Below are positions 14,701 through 29,700 of a stretch of DNA of 64,000 bases, one piece after another. The position numbers and the translations under genes were made by a program. Every line of letters begins with the position of its first letter. Position 1 is the stretch's first letter. The DNA is taken from assembly GCF_026151205.1 (NCBI RefSeq), contig NC_087084.1:9699453-9763452 (forward strand). Reading direction: 5' to 3'. The notes under the pieces are model-generated. The model was not told the origin of the DNA and did not search any database. It was given only the letters and a program-made list of their open reading frames with translations. Source of the DNA: Bolinopsis microptera. Its lineage: Eukaryota; Ctenophora; Tentaculata; Lobata; Bolinopsidae.

Positions 14701-17700
14701 GTAGAACTTGCCATTTGAACTTTGTTTCATTTTTTCTAAAATCAGTTTATAAATATAACCTTTAGAATGGGATGGCCCCAAAACATGCCATCACATACCC
14801 AATTACCATTAATATCTAACCTTGTCTATAAATTTAAAGAGAGCAGAAAACAGATGTATCTGATGATCGGCATCAGCAGGAGTCACCCTCTTCTCATAAT
14901 GGTCGGTGATCTCGGAGCTAGCCTCCCCTCCATTAGCAAGTACTGGGGCCTTCCCTCCAAGTGCACCGTGTAACATCAGATTAAAGGAAACGGTGCTAAG
15001 GATTTATCATAAATGGTCGTTTAGTTCAGCAAATTCAGTTTTTGTGGTAAATCAGTTGGTCTTATAGTAGTATGTTAGACGTTACGTAATGCTCCGTCTC
15101 GAATCAGTGCGAGCATTCATAATAAGTTCATCATAATTTTGATGAGGGAGTGGGAATTTTTTAATGGGAGAACGGGACTTCTTATTGTCTTTTATTTTAG
15201 AGAGCCACCCATTGTAACTGGTAGTACTAGAATAATTGTAATAGTGAACAAAGGATCTCTTATCCTTCGTGCAAATGAGTTTACGTCACCTTCACCTACA
15301 ACAAGAGGACGTTACCAGCATCACAGACAAAGGATAGGAAAAAGAAGATACTCTCTGCCACACTCTGACTCATAGAGCCTGGCAAACTCTAATCACAGGT
15401 TAGTCTGGCAGTGGCTCACACTCTGTTGATATCTCTTTAATCTTTTAATGAGAATTGATTTGAAGCCTCTCAACTTTTCTAGTTGAATGTGTCCCACAAC
15501 CAAGCACATTGCCTAGAAGTCCTTCATTGGACATAAGTGGCGTGTAGCTCTATAAACCAAAACCAAAAAAAATTGTAACAGTGAGGATGATTTTAGGAAC
15601 TTCTACAAAATATTCAGAACAACTTAAGGGGGCATACCCCAAAACAGTGGTTTGTGCCGTCCAGACCAAATGACCTCATAGGCAGTTCAGTGACCTTCTA
15701 GCGCACCGTTTCCACACCAAAAAAAATTATTTTGAGAATTCCCATTTTTGTAATCGAGCATTTCCTGGTTAAGAGTGAAATTTTCGGAAAAAATTATTTT
15801 GTGGTTGAGACGCTATAAGTTAATCATTTCTTGCGGTATCGGGTTAAAATTTTGCTCGCCGTTTATTCACATCTATGTCAAGGTGTGTGTAAAATCTTGA
15901 TATCGTATCTAAAAAGGCTGGTGTGTTATGAATTTTTAAAGTCAAAAAGCTAAAATTGTCCTTTTCAGGCTTATTTTAACAAAAAGTCAGTCAGGGAAGA
16001 TCGGATTATTTGATGCTTGACATCAAATTGTTCTCTGAATTCTGGCGCAGTTTTTGATGCCCTCAAAAATGTTTTTACTCATTCACCTTCTGATCTATTG
16101 GACCTCAAAGCCAAACAACAAATTTAGGCACATTTTTCGTTTTTAATATTTACTGATTTTTCTAAAATGTTGATAGGAATGTGCTAGTGACTTTTTGAAG
16201 GGTGCGAAATAACCGCAACTAGCACATTTATATATGAGTTATGAACAACAAAACACCCTAAAATGCTTCCCTTTGAAGTTATGGGAGAAAATGTGATTTT
16301 TTGGCTTTGCAGATAAAAAATCACATTTTCTCCCATAACTTCAAAGGGAAGCATTTTAGGGTGTTTTGTTGTTCATAACTCATATATAAATGTGCTAGTT
16401 GCGGTTATTTTGCACCCTTCAAAAAGTCACTAGCACATTCCTATCAAAATTTTAGAAAAATCAGTAAATATTAAAAACGAAAAATGTGCCTTAATTTGTT
16501 GTTTGGCTTTGAGGTCCAATAGATCAGAAGGTGAATGAGTAAAAACATTTTTGAGGGCATCAAAAACTGCGCCAGAATTCAGAGAACAATTTGATGTCAA
16601 GCATCAAATAATCCGATCTTCCCTGACTGACTTTTTGTTAAAATAAGCCTGAAAAGGACAATTTTAGCTTTTTGACTTTAAAAATTCATAACACACCAGC
16701 CTTTTTAGATACGATATCAAGATTTTACACACACCTTGACATAGATGTGAATAAACGGCGAGCAAAATTTTAACCCGATACCGCAAGAAATGATTAACTT
16801 ATAGCGTCTCAACCACAAAATAATTTTTTCCGAAAATTTCACTCTTAACCAGGAAATGCTCGATTACAAAAATGGATATTCTCAAAATAATTTTTTTTGG
16901 TGTGGAAACGGTGCGCTAGAAGGTCACTGAACTGCCTATGAGGTCATTTGGTCTGGACAGATTTGGGGTATGCCCCCTTAATGTGCTTCACGTGAATGCC
17001 GACACGAATTAACGCTTAAACCGAAGAACTCCGGTAACGGCCGCTATAACCTGGTTATATAACGTTATGTTTTGTGACCAATGGTTACTGATTATAATAA
17101 CTAAAAAACTAATAACCATTTATATCTTACCTTGGATATAAATTTAAAGGGAGCAGAAAATAGGTTCATCTGATGATCAGTAGGAGTCTCATGAGGGTGT
17201 CTGATCTCGGAGCTGGACTCCCCTGCTTCAGCAGGGGTTGATACATCACCTCCAGTAGCAGGTATTGGTGCATCATCTCCCTCAGTTAGTGCCCCATGTA
17301 ACATCAGATACAAGGAAAACGGTTCTAAGGATTTATCATGAACGGTCGTTTACAGTAAATTCAGTTGTTCACCGTGTCACGGGCAATGAGAATGAGTGCG
17401 AAATATGCTTTTATAATGAGGAAGTAGGATAAATGGCTTGTACTACCGTTCCAAGGATTACAAATAAAAAGTTTTAAACTACAATCGTAGTACCCAAAAC
17501 AATATAATACTCATGTAGAGTAAATAAATATTATATGGAATGCATAATTCCAGCGAATACTGTTCAGTTTTCGTATTTACAGTGGTAGAAAAAGTGACAG
17601 ACGCTTAGACGCTATTTCGTTATGAAGCAACCGAATAGCAGTCGATAAGTTATAATGATAAGTTAGATGCTTAAAAGAGGACCAACTTGGGACTCAGGAA

Positions 17701-20700
17701 TGAGGCATTCTTGTCGCATGACTAGACTATCAGATTGATAATTACATAACATATTATACGCTTTGATAAGCTTTGATAAGCTTTGATATGGCAGAGTAAA
17801 CGGATCTTATTCAAATGGTGAGCCTGATGGGATAAACTTTCAAAAGTCAAGACCTATTTTCCGGTTCATTAGAAAGGGAGCCTGAAGCTTTTGGTAGGTT
17901 TCAACTTATATACGATATAGAGACAAGTGAGAATTGTCTGAGTGGAGGTGAAATAGATATGATAACAACTTACTTTAATTAATCACTAATTAGTTTAATT
18001 AGTTCAATTAGTGCAATAAATTTACGAACTCTGTTCATTAACTAGTATTTACAGTTTTTTCTTGCTCTGTCAAACACGAGTAAAATTGTACATTTTGTGG
18101 AAATTTAGCCAGGTTTATTCTTTTATTGTAAACGTAGCCGATAAAAACTTATATTACCGAAAAGCTGCCCATATAGCTCTATCACTAACTAAGATAAAGC
18201 ACTAATCCTTTACATTTTATAAAAATTTAGATCAATATCACATCAGAGCTGTCAACAATGCAATCTTTTATACGAAATAGTCTATTCTGTCTATCAAGAA
18301 TCTACTGCACAGTGGTATATACTCAATTGCCTGGCAGAGCTGTTGTGTTACACGATTTCTAAGGAAATTTAGATCCGTTTTATTCATTAAAAAAATAGAC
18401 AAATTCATATAAGGCCCAGACATGTCAGGCTTTGTCAGGTTTTGTAGGTTTTCTTCTGGGCTCCAGTTTTAAACCTTAACACAGTATTAGTACTAACACA
18501 GTATTCGTCAGCATAGGTTCCAGCCTATAATAACTGACATTAAAACTTTATTTAACAATAGCTCTGTGTGAAGTGTGAACCACTAATTTTATTTTGGGCT
18601 CCACCGCCTCCAGGTTTAACACAGTATTCTTCAGGTGCATTGGTTCCTGCTTACAATAGGTCTGTGAAATACTAATGATTGAACCGTTATTTAGTTCAAA
18701 TAACGGAGTAGTTCGCTGTTTATTAGTCTCATGATTGAAATACTGATATCTGGATATTATCCGGTTGGAAGAGACAAGGACAAGTGAAACAAGGAAGTTA
18801 GGAGTAAGGGCAAATTTTCGGCGTCAACGCCATCTTCAGGCTCAAATTATTTGTTATATAGTAGTGTTGAAAGTATTAAAAATTGTAATACTTTCAACAC
18901 TACTATATAACAAATAATTTGAGCCTGAAGATGGCGTTGACGCCGAAAATTTGCCCTTACTCCTAACTTCCTTGTTTCACTTGTCCTTGTCTCTTCCAAC
19001 CGGATAATATCCAGATATCGTTATTTAGTTCCATAAGCGGGATGAGCCACACCTATCGAGAATAACACATGCATCTTATATATTTACCTACATCTTATAC
19101 TTTTATAAGCAACCAGACATAAACTAGTCGGCTTCGAAAACTAAAATAACACAAAAACGGTGTGCAAGAGCAGCATTGAGACGAAGGACCACACCCGACC
19201 TGATACCCGCTTTCCAAAAGAATTGTGCATCTTATCGGTGGTTTCTGACCAAAACCTATAACTTAGACGATAACCATGATTAACGATGATAACCGAGATC
19301 ATATCAAATTAAAGAAAGGTTTTAATCATGGAGGAGGTGGTTTCCACCCAAAACCCTATCATTTAAATATTTCTAACACCACAAAAACCGAGATATTAGA
19401 TTAGATAAATAGTCAGGGACGAAACGGAATCTCGTTAGCTTTTCGTGTTAAAAGCGATTTCTCAACGGTTATCACCTCTCTAGATTATTCTCAAAACATT
19501 TGGACTTCATTGCATTTTTGAAATAAATGCAATGAGGGCGTTTTCGGCCACACCCCTTTTCAGGGTTTCGCGGTCACTCGAATTTTTGTATTTCAGCCCA
19601 GGAAGGTTTTAAAGACTATTCCGATACACCAAAATGTGCCTAATAGCCACATTTATATACAACTTATGAAGCAACATATACCTTAAAATGCTTTGTTTCG
19701 GAATTATGGCCGAAAAACGGTTTTTGGCTTGACGCAGTTCATAATTTCCGTGATTTTTTGCATTTCCGCCTAGGAAGGTCGTAGAGACTATTTTGATATA
19801 CTAAAATGTACATAATGGCCACATTTATATACAACCTATGAAGCAACATATACCCTAAAAGGCTTACTTTCGGAAATGTGGCTGAAAAACGAATTTTTGC
19901 CGAGCGAACAATGACAGTATTCACAAATGGGCTATTGGACTGTTAACTAAAAAGGTCTTAAAGAAGACTCATGAGGAACATAGCATTTGTCACAAGATGT
20001 AAGATGACTCACCTTGTGTCCAGAAACACTCACAAAAATTGTAGAATAATCTACTAGTACTTTATTGGGCATCTCTCTTAATGGGCCAGGACAGCAGCAT
20101 ATTTGTGTCTTACGAAAGGGCAATTTTTCAAAATTACGGTTTCTTTAGTAAAGGTCACAGTAAAGGTCAAAGGGTCAGTTGCTAACAGCAAATTGTTTGC
20201 AATTGCCGACTCATGCACATCATATACTCAAAAACGTTCACTTTAGGAGTGATTAGTAAATAAGTTTAACTATACTGCATGATTTGTGAAAACTCCAACA
20301 ATTTTTCATTGGCACCAATTTAGCCAAAATGTAATGACCAAAATTCAACTTTTAATTTATTCATTTCATAAAACCATATTGTTGCTTGACCGCTGACCAG
20401 TACCCCACTTTATAATTATAATTGACTTCACTGCCTCGACCAATATTGGTCTGTAATCGCTAGATTGAGATCTGTTGGCTGCAGTTTAATTTGGCTCATT
20501 TACCATTTAAATAGTAATACCGCAGTGGTTTGGTTCGCATAGATTTTCCCATCGTATGATAATGTGTGTCATTCCCTCGTTTTTTAATCAAGTGGTTACT
20601 AGCTAGCTCTTTTGTTATTACAGCTGCCTCGAGATCTTTTCTAGGGCACTAATGCATTAGTACTAGAACACTAGAACTGTAATTCTAGAACTTCAGATTA

Positions 20701-23700
20701 AGATTACTTGACTGAATGGCAGGGTTCGAGATTCGACTCTAAAACTCTCAGTTTAGGAGTGATTAGTAGATGCATGATGTGCGAAAACTCCAACTAGACA
20801 AGGATCATGCTTAATCAAAGTGTTCCTTGACTTGAACTTAAGTCTCGTAAGTCCAAACTGGAGTTTGAGCCACTGAATCGAATACAACCTGATATTAATT
20901 TTAGGATTTCGGGAAATCCATTCAGATTTTTATTCTTTGGTTTTTCAATTGTGCTACGAATCCGAGTTTGAGTTGATAACACCGAATTTCCTGTTTGACT
21001 CTCAAAGAGAGGAACCAAGGCGTAGGTTCCTCTTTTTGGCTCTGAGACCCAACTTTAACATCAGACTTCGGAGATCATTGCGTCGGAGATCATGTAAGTG
21101 TAACATCAGTACCGGAGATCAGACTTTTTTGCTTGATATTGGACCTATGAATCTAATGATATATTCGAAACAGTACGGGATTTAACCAAGGTTAATTTAG
21201 ATAAGATATACCAGCTTTCGGGGTTACAAGACCCCACGAAAGGCAGGCAGAGCATCCTAAATCCTCATGCTATCCTCACGTTGACCATCTAGGTCCATAC
21301 CCCAGCCCCTCATTAAAAAACAGCTACTAGGCCCGATATCCGTCCCTTGTCCCGTAGTACTAGTGCCCCGTAAGTAAGAGATCGTTCAGATTTTGGTCAT
21401 TTAGACCCCCTCCCCGCTCTAAAATCCACTTTACCCAAAGCTGGAAAAATTTCACATGTGAAACCTAAAAAGCTAAATCAGCATCTCGAGACCTTCTATT
21501 ATATAAACCCCGTGATCCTACTATAATCTTATAACTTATAAGGCATTGCATGCCGAAATTAAGATCCACCTCAACTGGTGATATGAACCTGGTATGTTAC
21601 CTGAATGCCCTCAGTCAAATCTCGAACCCTGCTAATGCTATTCTGCCAAGTAACCTTAATATGAGGTTCTAGAATTACAGTTCTAATGTTCTTAGTTAGT
21701 GCCCATGCCCCAGATAAGATCTCGAGGCAGCTGTAATAACAGAAGAACTAGCCAGTCACCACTAGATTTAAAAACGAGGGAATGACACGCATTATCATAC
21801 AGCTGTCAAGCAACAATCTGGCCCGGATCCAGTGCCGATTTATTTTAGGTGCGGTATTCTTGGTACATATATCATGGTTTCATGGCATGAATATAAATAA
21901 AAAGTTTGAAGTTGAATTTTGGTCAACACATTTTATTTAAATTGGTGCCAAGGAAAAATTGTTGGGGTTGTCACAAATCATAAAATCATGTAGTAGTTAT
22001 TTACTAATAACTCCTAAAGTGAGCGTTTTTGAGTATATGATGTACATGAGTCGGCAATTGCGAACAATTTGTTGTTAGCAACCGATCCTTTGACCTTAAG
22101 AAACCGTAATTTTGAAAAATTGCCCTTTCGTAAGACACAAATATGCTGCTGTCCTGGCCCATTAAAGCATTAAGAGAGATGGCCAATAAAGTAGATCATT
22201 CTCCAATTTTTGTAGGTGTTTCTGGACACAAAGTGAGTCATCTTACATCTTGTGACAAATGCTATGTTCCTCATGAATCTTCTTTAAGACCTTTTTAGTT
22301 AACAGTCCAATAGCCCATTTGTGAATAATGTCATTGTTCGCTCGGCAAAAATCCGTTTTTCAGCCACATTTCCGAAAGTAAGCCTTTTAGGGTATATGTT
22401 GCTTCATAAGTTGTATATAAATGTGGCCATTATGTACATTTTAGTGTATCAGAATAGTCTCTGCGACCTTTCTAGGCGAAAATGCCAAAAATCATGGAAA
22501 TTATGAACTGCGTCAAGCCAAAAACCGTTTTTCGGCCATATTTCCGAAACGAAGCATTTTAAGGTATATGTTGCTTCATAAGTTGTATATAAATGTGTCT
22601 ATTAGGCACATTTTGGTGTATCGGAATAGTCTTTAAAACCTTCCTGGGCTGAAATACAAAAATTCGAGTGACCGCGAAACCCTGAAAAGGGGTGTGGCCG
22701 AAAACGCCCTCATTGCATTTATTTCAAAAATGCAATGAAGTCCAAATGTTTTGAGAATAATCTAGAGAGGTGATAACCGTTGAGAAATCGCTTTTAACAC
22801 GAAAAGCTAACGAGATAGCCTTTTAGAACGGTTGGGATCCGACTAAAAGGTTTTACCAAACAAAATGAAGCGGATGTTTATCTAAGATTAGAAGTACGGA
22901 CTCGTACAGGGGAAAAAGTAGGTACTTGTACGCAACTTTGAAAAGTCCGACTCATACGACATACGATTCAGATAGATTTTTTTTGTTTTTGAATTATTAT
23001 CATCGGGGCTGTTCTAAAATGTAATTGTTTGCCGATGTTAGAGAAAATATACCGCTCGCGAACAAATTAAACACAAAATTCTTAGGTCAGGCAATCATTA
23101 AAAAGTAAAACATAAATTAATCAGTAGGTGAACATATAGAATCAGACAAAAATTCTAAAAAATTACTTGACAATCGAGAGACAATTACTCTTCCATCGAT
23201 TTCTAGAAGGAGAACTTTCCAGCAGAATTGTAAAGTACGTACGATACGAGTAAATTGAATAGTCCGACTCATTCGTAATTCTCATCTTAGATGTTTATTA
23301 AACTTCCCTACAAGTAGAGTTATGCGTGTTTGTCTTTCTAAATTATTCAACAATTTCAATACTGAGGAAAAAATGAGACAACCGTGAACAGAAAAAATCA
23401 TCAAACTATATGATCTGTCTGGACTCTGGAGGGTATGCTACATGAGCTGTGAGCAAAGTTACAGATCTCACTCTCAAACCACGATGTGACATCTTCGGAT
23501 AAACCATTTGTGTTGTCTAATGTTCCATGATTACCTAGTGAAGCCCCCACCCAGTTTATTTTGTGCCACAAGCCACTGTACCACCTGGCAACTCTAGATG
23601 TGAGCTGGTAGTCAAGGTGGAGCCAGATGGGCATCAAGTTGGAATCGCACAATGCAGAATAGTAGTCTTTCTACGGAATTCGAAGTATCTTGTACGATCA

Positions 23701-26700
23701 CATTGATATTGCATTTCATGATTTAATATTTGTTTTGGATGTAATATAAGCAGTAAATATGTTGATATTCCTTTCATATGAACAAAGGACTTTTAAATAA
23801 GTATATAAATTGTATGATTATTCAATGAATTCAACAAATTTCAGTATTGATAATGTTGCAGCGTCCGATTATCTTACGCAAATACTATCTGTAAAGATGT
23901 AATATTAAAGGTAACAATTATTACACTTTAACAGGTTGCATTTACAACTGAGATATTATTATTACGATTATTCAAAGCTGAGCTGAGATAGGCTTTTGAG
24001 AGTCGACATCTCAACATTTCAGCTGACATATATCCAACAACTTTTAACGAGGAATACAGTAATTTTTCCCCAAATTTCGTTATATTATTGCAGACTTCTG
24101 GTTAAACTTTCGTAGGGGAAGTTTAACAGGGTTCCTGTTAAGTGCAAAATAGCCGCAACTAACAGTAACATGTTTATGTGTAGCATATGAAGCAATATAT
24201 GACCCAAAACACCCAAAACATGTTTATGTGTAGCATATGAAGCAATATATGACCCAAAACATGTTTAAGTGTAGCATATGAAGCAATATATGACCCAAAA
24301 CACCCAAAACATGTTTATGTGTAGCATATGAAGCAATATATGACCCAAAACACCCAAAACATGTTTATGTGTAGCATATGAAGCAATATATGACCTAAAA
24401 CACCCAAAACATGTTTATGTGTAGCATATGAAGCAATATATGACCTAAAACACCCAAAACATGTTTATGTGTAGCATTAAGCATATGAAGCAATATATGA
24501 CCCAAAACACCCAAAACATGTTTATGTATAGCATATGAAGCAATAATAACAATATATGACCCAAAACACCCTCTTACCGTCAGCAAACAACTGGGTTAGC
24601 AATTTTAGAGAAAATATTTTCATTGGGAACCAGCTTTGTTTACTGGGTAAAAACAAAGTTCTAGTAGACTTACGGTCTTGTGGCGAAGAATTTTCGAGCT
24701 CATCAAAATATTCAAAATCTTAAGGTGGGTCACAAATTTGTCACAAATTGGTCACAAATTGGTCACAAATTGGGTTAGAACGATCACAAAGACCCCAAAT
24801 AAGCTCAAAATGTTCGTAATGGCCACATTTATATTCAACAAACGAAGCAACATGTTCACTTTTAGAGTTGTAGTCGATATGATAAAGGCAAAAGTGCAAT
24901 TTAATATTTATGCACTTTTTGTGGTCAGGTTGATTGATGGCAATGCCTGACCACTGTTTTTTGGGACGATGGTGTCCTAAATACACTTCTTTGGAACTGA
25001 TTGCAGTTGCAGAAATTTTATCCCATGTAAGTCACCATCAACACAGACGTGTCGACGCTTTTGGATTTTGTAAATACATTTTACCGGAATTATGTACAAC
25101 TTGAGTTAAAACACTATTTCGTGACATACTAATTTTTAAACTAATTTTATTTATTGAGTATAACTATACTGTGAAACTGATTACAGTTGCAGACATGGGA
25201 CACTGAAAGTCATCAAAATCAACACAGAAGTGACGACAATTGAAGACCGGACACCTTCACAGGCATGCACCCAGTGCACCACCCAGTGCACCACCCAGTG
25301 CACCACCCAGTGCACCACCCAGTGCACCACCCAGTGCACCACCAAGTGCACCACCCAGTGCACCACCCAGTGCACCACCCAGTGCACCACCCAGTGCACC
25401 ACCCAGTGCACCACCCAGTGCACCACCCAGTGCACCACCCAGACGGGAGCCAGCAAATAAATGAGAACCAATCCTACTTGGGAGTATAAACCCGGTTACG
25501 GACTAAAACCGTCCGGGAATTACCATTACCAGTAATAAACATAAATTATTTTTCTGCGGAATATCAATAATGTACTTAAGGTTAAACAATGTGACACTAT
25601 TACTTTACATGCTAAGTGAAGAGGGGGTTACTCGTGGAGAAGAACCTCAGGTTGGAATTCACAAACCTGCAAAGCATAATCGAGGATTGCGTTTTCTATG
25701 AGTAGTTGATTGCTGAACTGCTCCGTCATCAGCAGATCTTTCACAAACAACAGAGAAGTATAATTCCGCAAACAACGATAAACGAAAACAAAAAGCTCAT
25801 AAATAAGTGCCGCTGCACAGTAAGTCAAAACCCGCGTTGACGCAAAACTCAACCTGGACTAAAGTTAGAAACGTCGAAACCTGTAATTCAACCCAAGCGT
25901 GGAAACTAATCTGCACGGCGCACAGTTGATAGGATACAGTTGTTATAGGATACACACCAATTTTTATAAACTTGGTCCCCGCACTACCGCAGTTAAAACA
26001 TGTATCCCAAAGAGAAAAGCTATTTACAAGTTGTCAACAGTGCTGCCTGGTCTCGACAAATGGTCCTTAACTCTGCGTATTATACTCCGCTGTACTCCAA
26101 GTTTTACTTAGAGTTAGTAGACTTAGTGGTCTCTTAGTAGTCTCTGTATTACTCCGCAAAACTCTCTGTATTACTCCGCTGAACTCTCAGTAGTCTCACC
26201 TAGTGTGCTCTCAGCAGAAAAGCAGCAGTGATATTGGTTAACGTTAAGTAATGATAGTCTGCGGCGGAGGTGTACTAATTAGTAAACAATTCTGGGGAAT
26301 CTGAGAATTGGAGAGAGAGAATTGGAGAGGTTGTCAACAGGAAGTAATAGTGAAAGTTGAACATAATATTGTATGACGTTTAATAATATTGTATGATATT
26401 TTGTTAATCACCAGTATAAACCTATAAACTCCTCGCCTGTAGTTAAGTTTATTAATTTAATATAATATTACAATTTATTTAATTTAATGTAATTTAGGAT
26501 ATTTAAACTTCCGACTGGTTAAATAATCCTTTATATGTGATCACTACTACTGCTTAGTGGTTAGTATCAGTCATGTTTCTTGGGTGGTCTAATAAGTACT
26601 TTCAATAAGTGACAAGGTTGTCATCAACCAATACGGAATATATTACCTTATTACTAGTAAAGTGTTGCTTTTTTTACTACCTTATTACTGTAAATATTTA

Positions 26701-29700
26701 ATTTTTTTTCTGGATAAAAGAAACAGAAGTAGGAGGAAATCTGGCAATATTATACTGTACGTGATCGAAAATGAAGAAAAAAAACCTTAGTGTTGAACAG
26801 TATAAAGCGATCCTGGAATTTGAGGTGTTAAACGATAGTAAATACGTAAATAGCGTGCCTTAAATTGTAGTAATATTATGAAGATATAACTATAAGGTTC
26901 CTGATAGATAATATTACTACAAGCCATTCACGGATGTTTCCGAAGGCAAGGAATAATCAAGGAAATTATTCGTTATTATTCAGAATTCATGCGTAAATAC
27001 CAGTTAAACGGTTCACAAAACCTCAGTCTTGGTGGGGAACTGAAATTTGCATTATCATTAAATAGATTTGGCGGGGAACTGAATAATTTGCGTCATCATT
27101 AAAAGGATTTGGTGGGGAACTGAAATTTGCATTATCATTGAATGGATTTATTCTCAAAATTCCCTCTTCAGAATAAATTCAATTCAAATATTCCTTCTTC
27201 GATTCTCAAGAGAATGCTACTTATTCAAGGTAAGAATTCTAAATAATTCGCAACTACTAAACACACAAATACAGAAGTAAGTAGTTACCTTGTTCATTAT
27301 CGCAGCGAAGGCACTCTCCAAGTTAATAAGAGTTGGAATAGTGGAACCAATCACCGTGGAAACAGCCTCCCGGTTAGGAACAGCAACTGGGTTAGAGAGG
27401 GCCAAGGAGTCCACCCTGGGAGACTCCACATCAGTTAAATCAGCTAAAATATCACTCCTCAGCGTATCTTGCTGTTCCAAACGGTTAGAACTAGAACTGG
27501 ACTGGGGAAGCTCCAGAATCCCTGGTTCCACCGTCTCACTTCCCGCCAAGAAACTTGGCTGTTTCTCTTTCTGTTTCTCTTTCTCTTTCTTGTCGTGTGA
27601 AGATTTGCTGAACCGGCTGCACGGAGAGGAGGGCGTCTTCATCGGAGCGACAACTACTAGGTTAGTTAACATTATGATGTAATAATGCTTATAAAAACAA
27701 TTAGTTTAATAAGCATTATGTCAAGTAAACGTGCACTTGTACGGGGTACTAACACAACTGCAAAACACTTTAAGCTACATAACAAGCTGCAAGGTTCCCA
27801 ATCTTTAGTCTTGCAGCTATAGTAATCTGGTTAATTTTATGGTGTCGTTTTATAAAGATGAGATATTATGTAAGTACACCTAGTTACGAGGGCTCCAACG
27901 TAACTAGGTGTACTTACCTGGGGCTTGAGGTGTCCGGTTTCCAAATACAATGATACTAATCACTGATCCGTGTATAAAGTGTTGTAGTAAACTAAGTAAA
28001 GTGGCAGGTGGTTTTGAAAATAACAATGGAAGTTAAGTTATACAAGTTAAGTTATACAAGTTAAGTTATATAAGTTAAGTTATATAAGTTAAGTTATATA
28101 AGTTAAGTTATATAAGTTAAGTTATATAAGTTAAGTTATATAAGTTAAGTTATATAAGTTAAGTTATATAAGTTAAGTTATATAAGTTAAGTTATATAAG
28201 TTAAGTTATATAAGCTTAACCCTCGCTGCAATAAAATGATTCAATTGTGAAGTTTTTAAGTTTTTACGTTTTCAAGTTTTTAAGTTTTTAAGGTTTTAAG
28301 TTTTTACGTATTTAAGTTGTTAAGTTTTTATGTTTTTAAGTTTTTAAGAAAGCGACATGAACATTGACATAAACATGATTTGTAACGGAACGTGGTTATT
28401 TTAGATCAGGATAGCAATAAAATAGCAATAAAACTTACTTTCGTATAATAGTACAATCCATGGGAAAATAGATTTTTTAAGTTTTTGAAAGTTTATTATT
28501 ATATTTGTAATACTAATATAAGTTGAGGAATATAAGCTGAACCCTCTTTGAAATAACTTTTAATCTATACTGGAAGGGCTTCATTTAAAACTTTGAGTTA
28601 GTCAACCTGACAAGTATGACTCAGCTTCTTTTAAATTAAAAAAAGGGAAAACAGCAGTGCTTTAAACTTTGGTAAAATTAATATCTTTAAAATTCGTAGT
28701 TTGTTTGAAAAGTTAATAAATTCGCGATTAAAAAATTCGGTGTATAGTAAGTCGACATTAACGATAGTTTTTATCTGAGAGCTAAGCCTAATTTTGTGGC
28801 TTTCATTAATTTCCTTTATCTGCCTCAAACAACAATACATTTGTGGCCTTGTAAATATAACCGCGATAATATCATGTATCACGCAAATGAAACCTTGTTA
28901 ACAAAATTTAAATCAAATACTTTCAACACTACTATATACAGTTTGTTATTATAACAAACAATTTGTGAATATGAGAAAGAAATATGACGTAGAAATGTCA
29001 ATACGAGATTTATCTATTTACCTTTATCAGAAGTTCTGAAAGAATCATCGAATGAGACTCAATAAAACAACACGACTTAAACCATATCTTAAACTAAATA
29101 ACTTAAAAATTCGGTGAAATCTTAAATATATTCGTAGTGGCCGAAAAATTCGTAAAAAACGTATCAAACAACACCGAACACGGGAAAAAGAGCAGATAAA
29201 TTAAAATTCCTCCATATATTCTTTGGGTACAATGACTTGTTGGCATTTGAAGATATCTAGTCATATCTCCCTTGAGTACAATACCAGACGTCGTCAAGGC
29301 GGCCAAAACATAGTTTGATGTTTTCTAAGTGCAGTTTTGAATTTGCACGTGTACGTAATTAAGATTTTACAATTATCCGAACACCATTGTTATTTTTCAC
29401 ATTTCTAAAGTCGGAGTCACGGCGTGACATCCTCAAATGCCAGCAACTCATTGTACCTAAAGAGCTAAAGTAGATACGGAGGAATTTTAATATATCTGAA
29501 AAGCTTTGTTTTCCTGTTTTGAAAAATGTTTAAAGAGTTGAGTCATACTTTTCTAACTCAAAGTTTTAAATTGAACATAGCCACGTAAATTATAGGTTAT
29601 TGCACTGAAGGTTAAGCTCCTATTACTCAACTTACATTGTTGTTTTCAAAACCACTTTACAGCACTTTACATGGTACCTTTAGTCTTTACTTGAAGTATA

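Noticed and set aside
24586-24598. 13-nt exon abutting the 41-bp minisatellite (donor GACG|GTAAGA)
   Set aside because: Would break the frame; acceptor and donor probably occur by chance.
25181-25489. Several overlapping ORFs with HPVH, SAPP, TQCT or HWVV repeats
   Set aside because: A 12-bp repeat leaves all frames open; no unique coding flank.
26771-26866. Short plus-strand [21 protein letters not shown], like the HTH start of a pogo/CENP-B transposase
   Set aside because: Only 31 codons, no terminal repeats or further transposase sequence; resemblance may be chance.
29028-29041. 14-nt exon on the minus strand (acceptor GATTCTTTCAG, donor AAAG|GTAAAT)
   Set aside because: Phase does not fit between the neighbouring exons.
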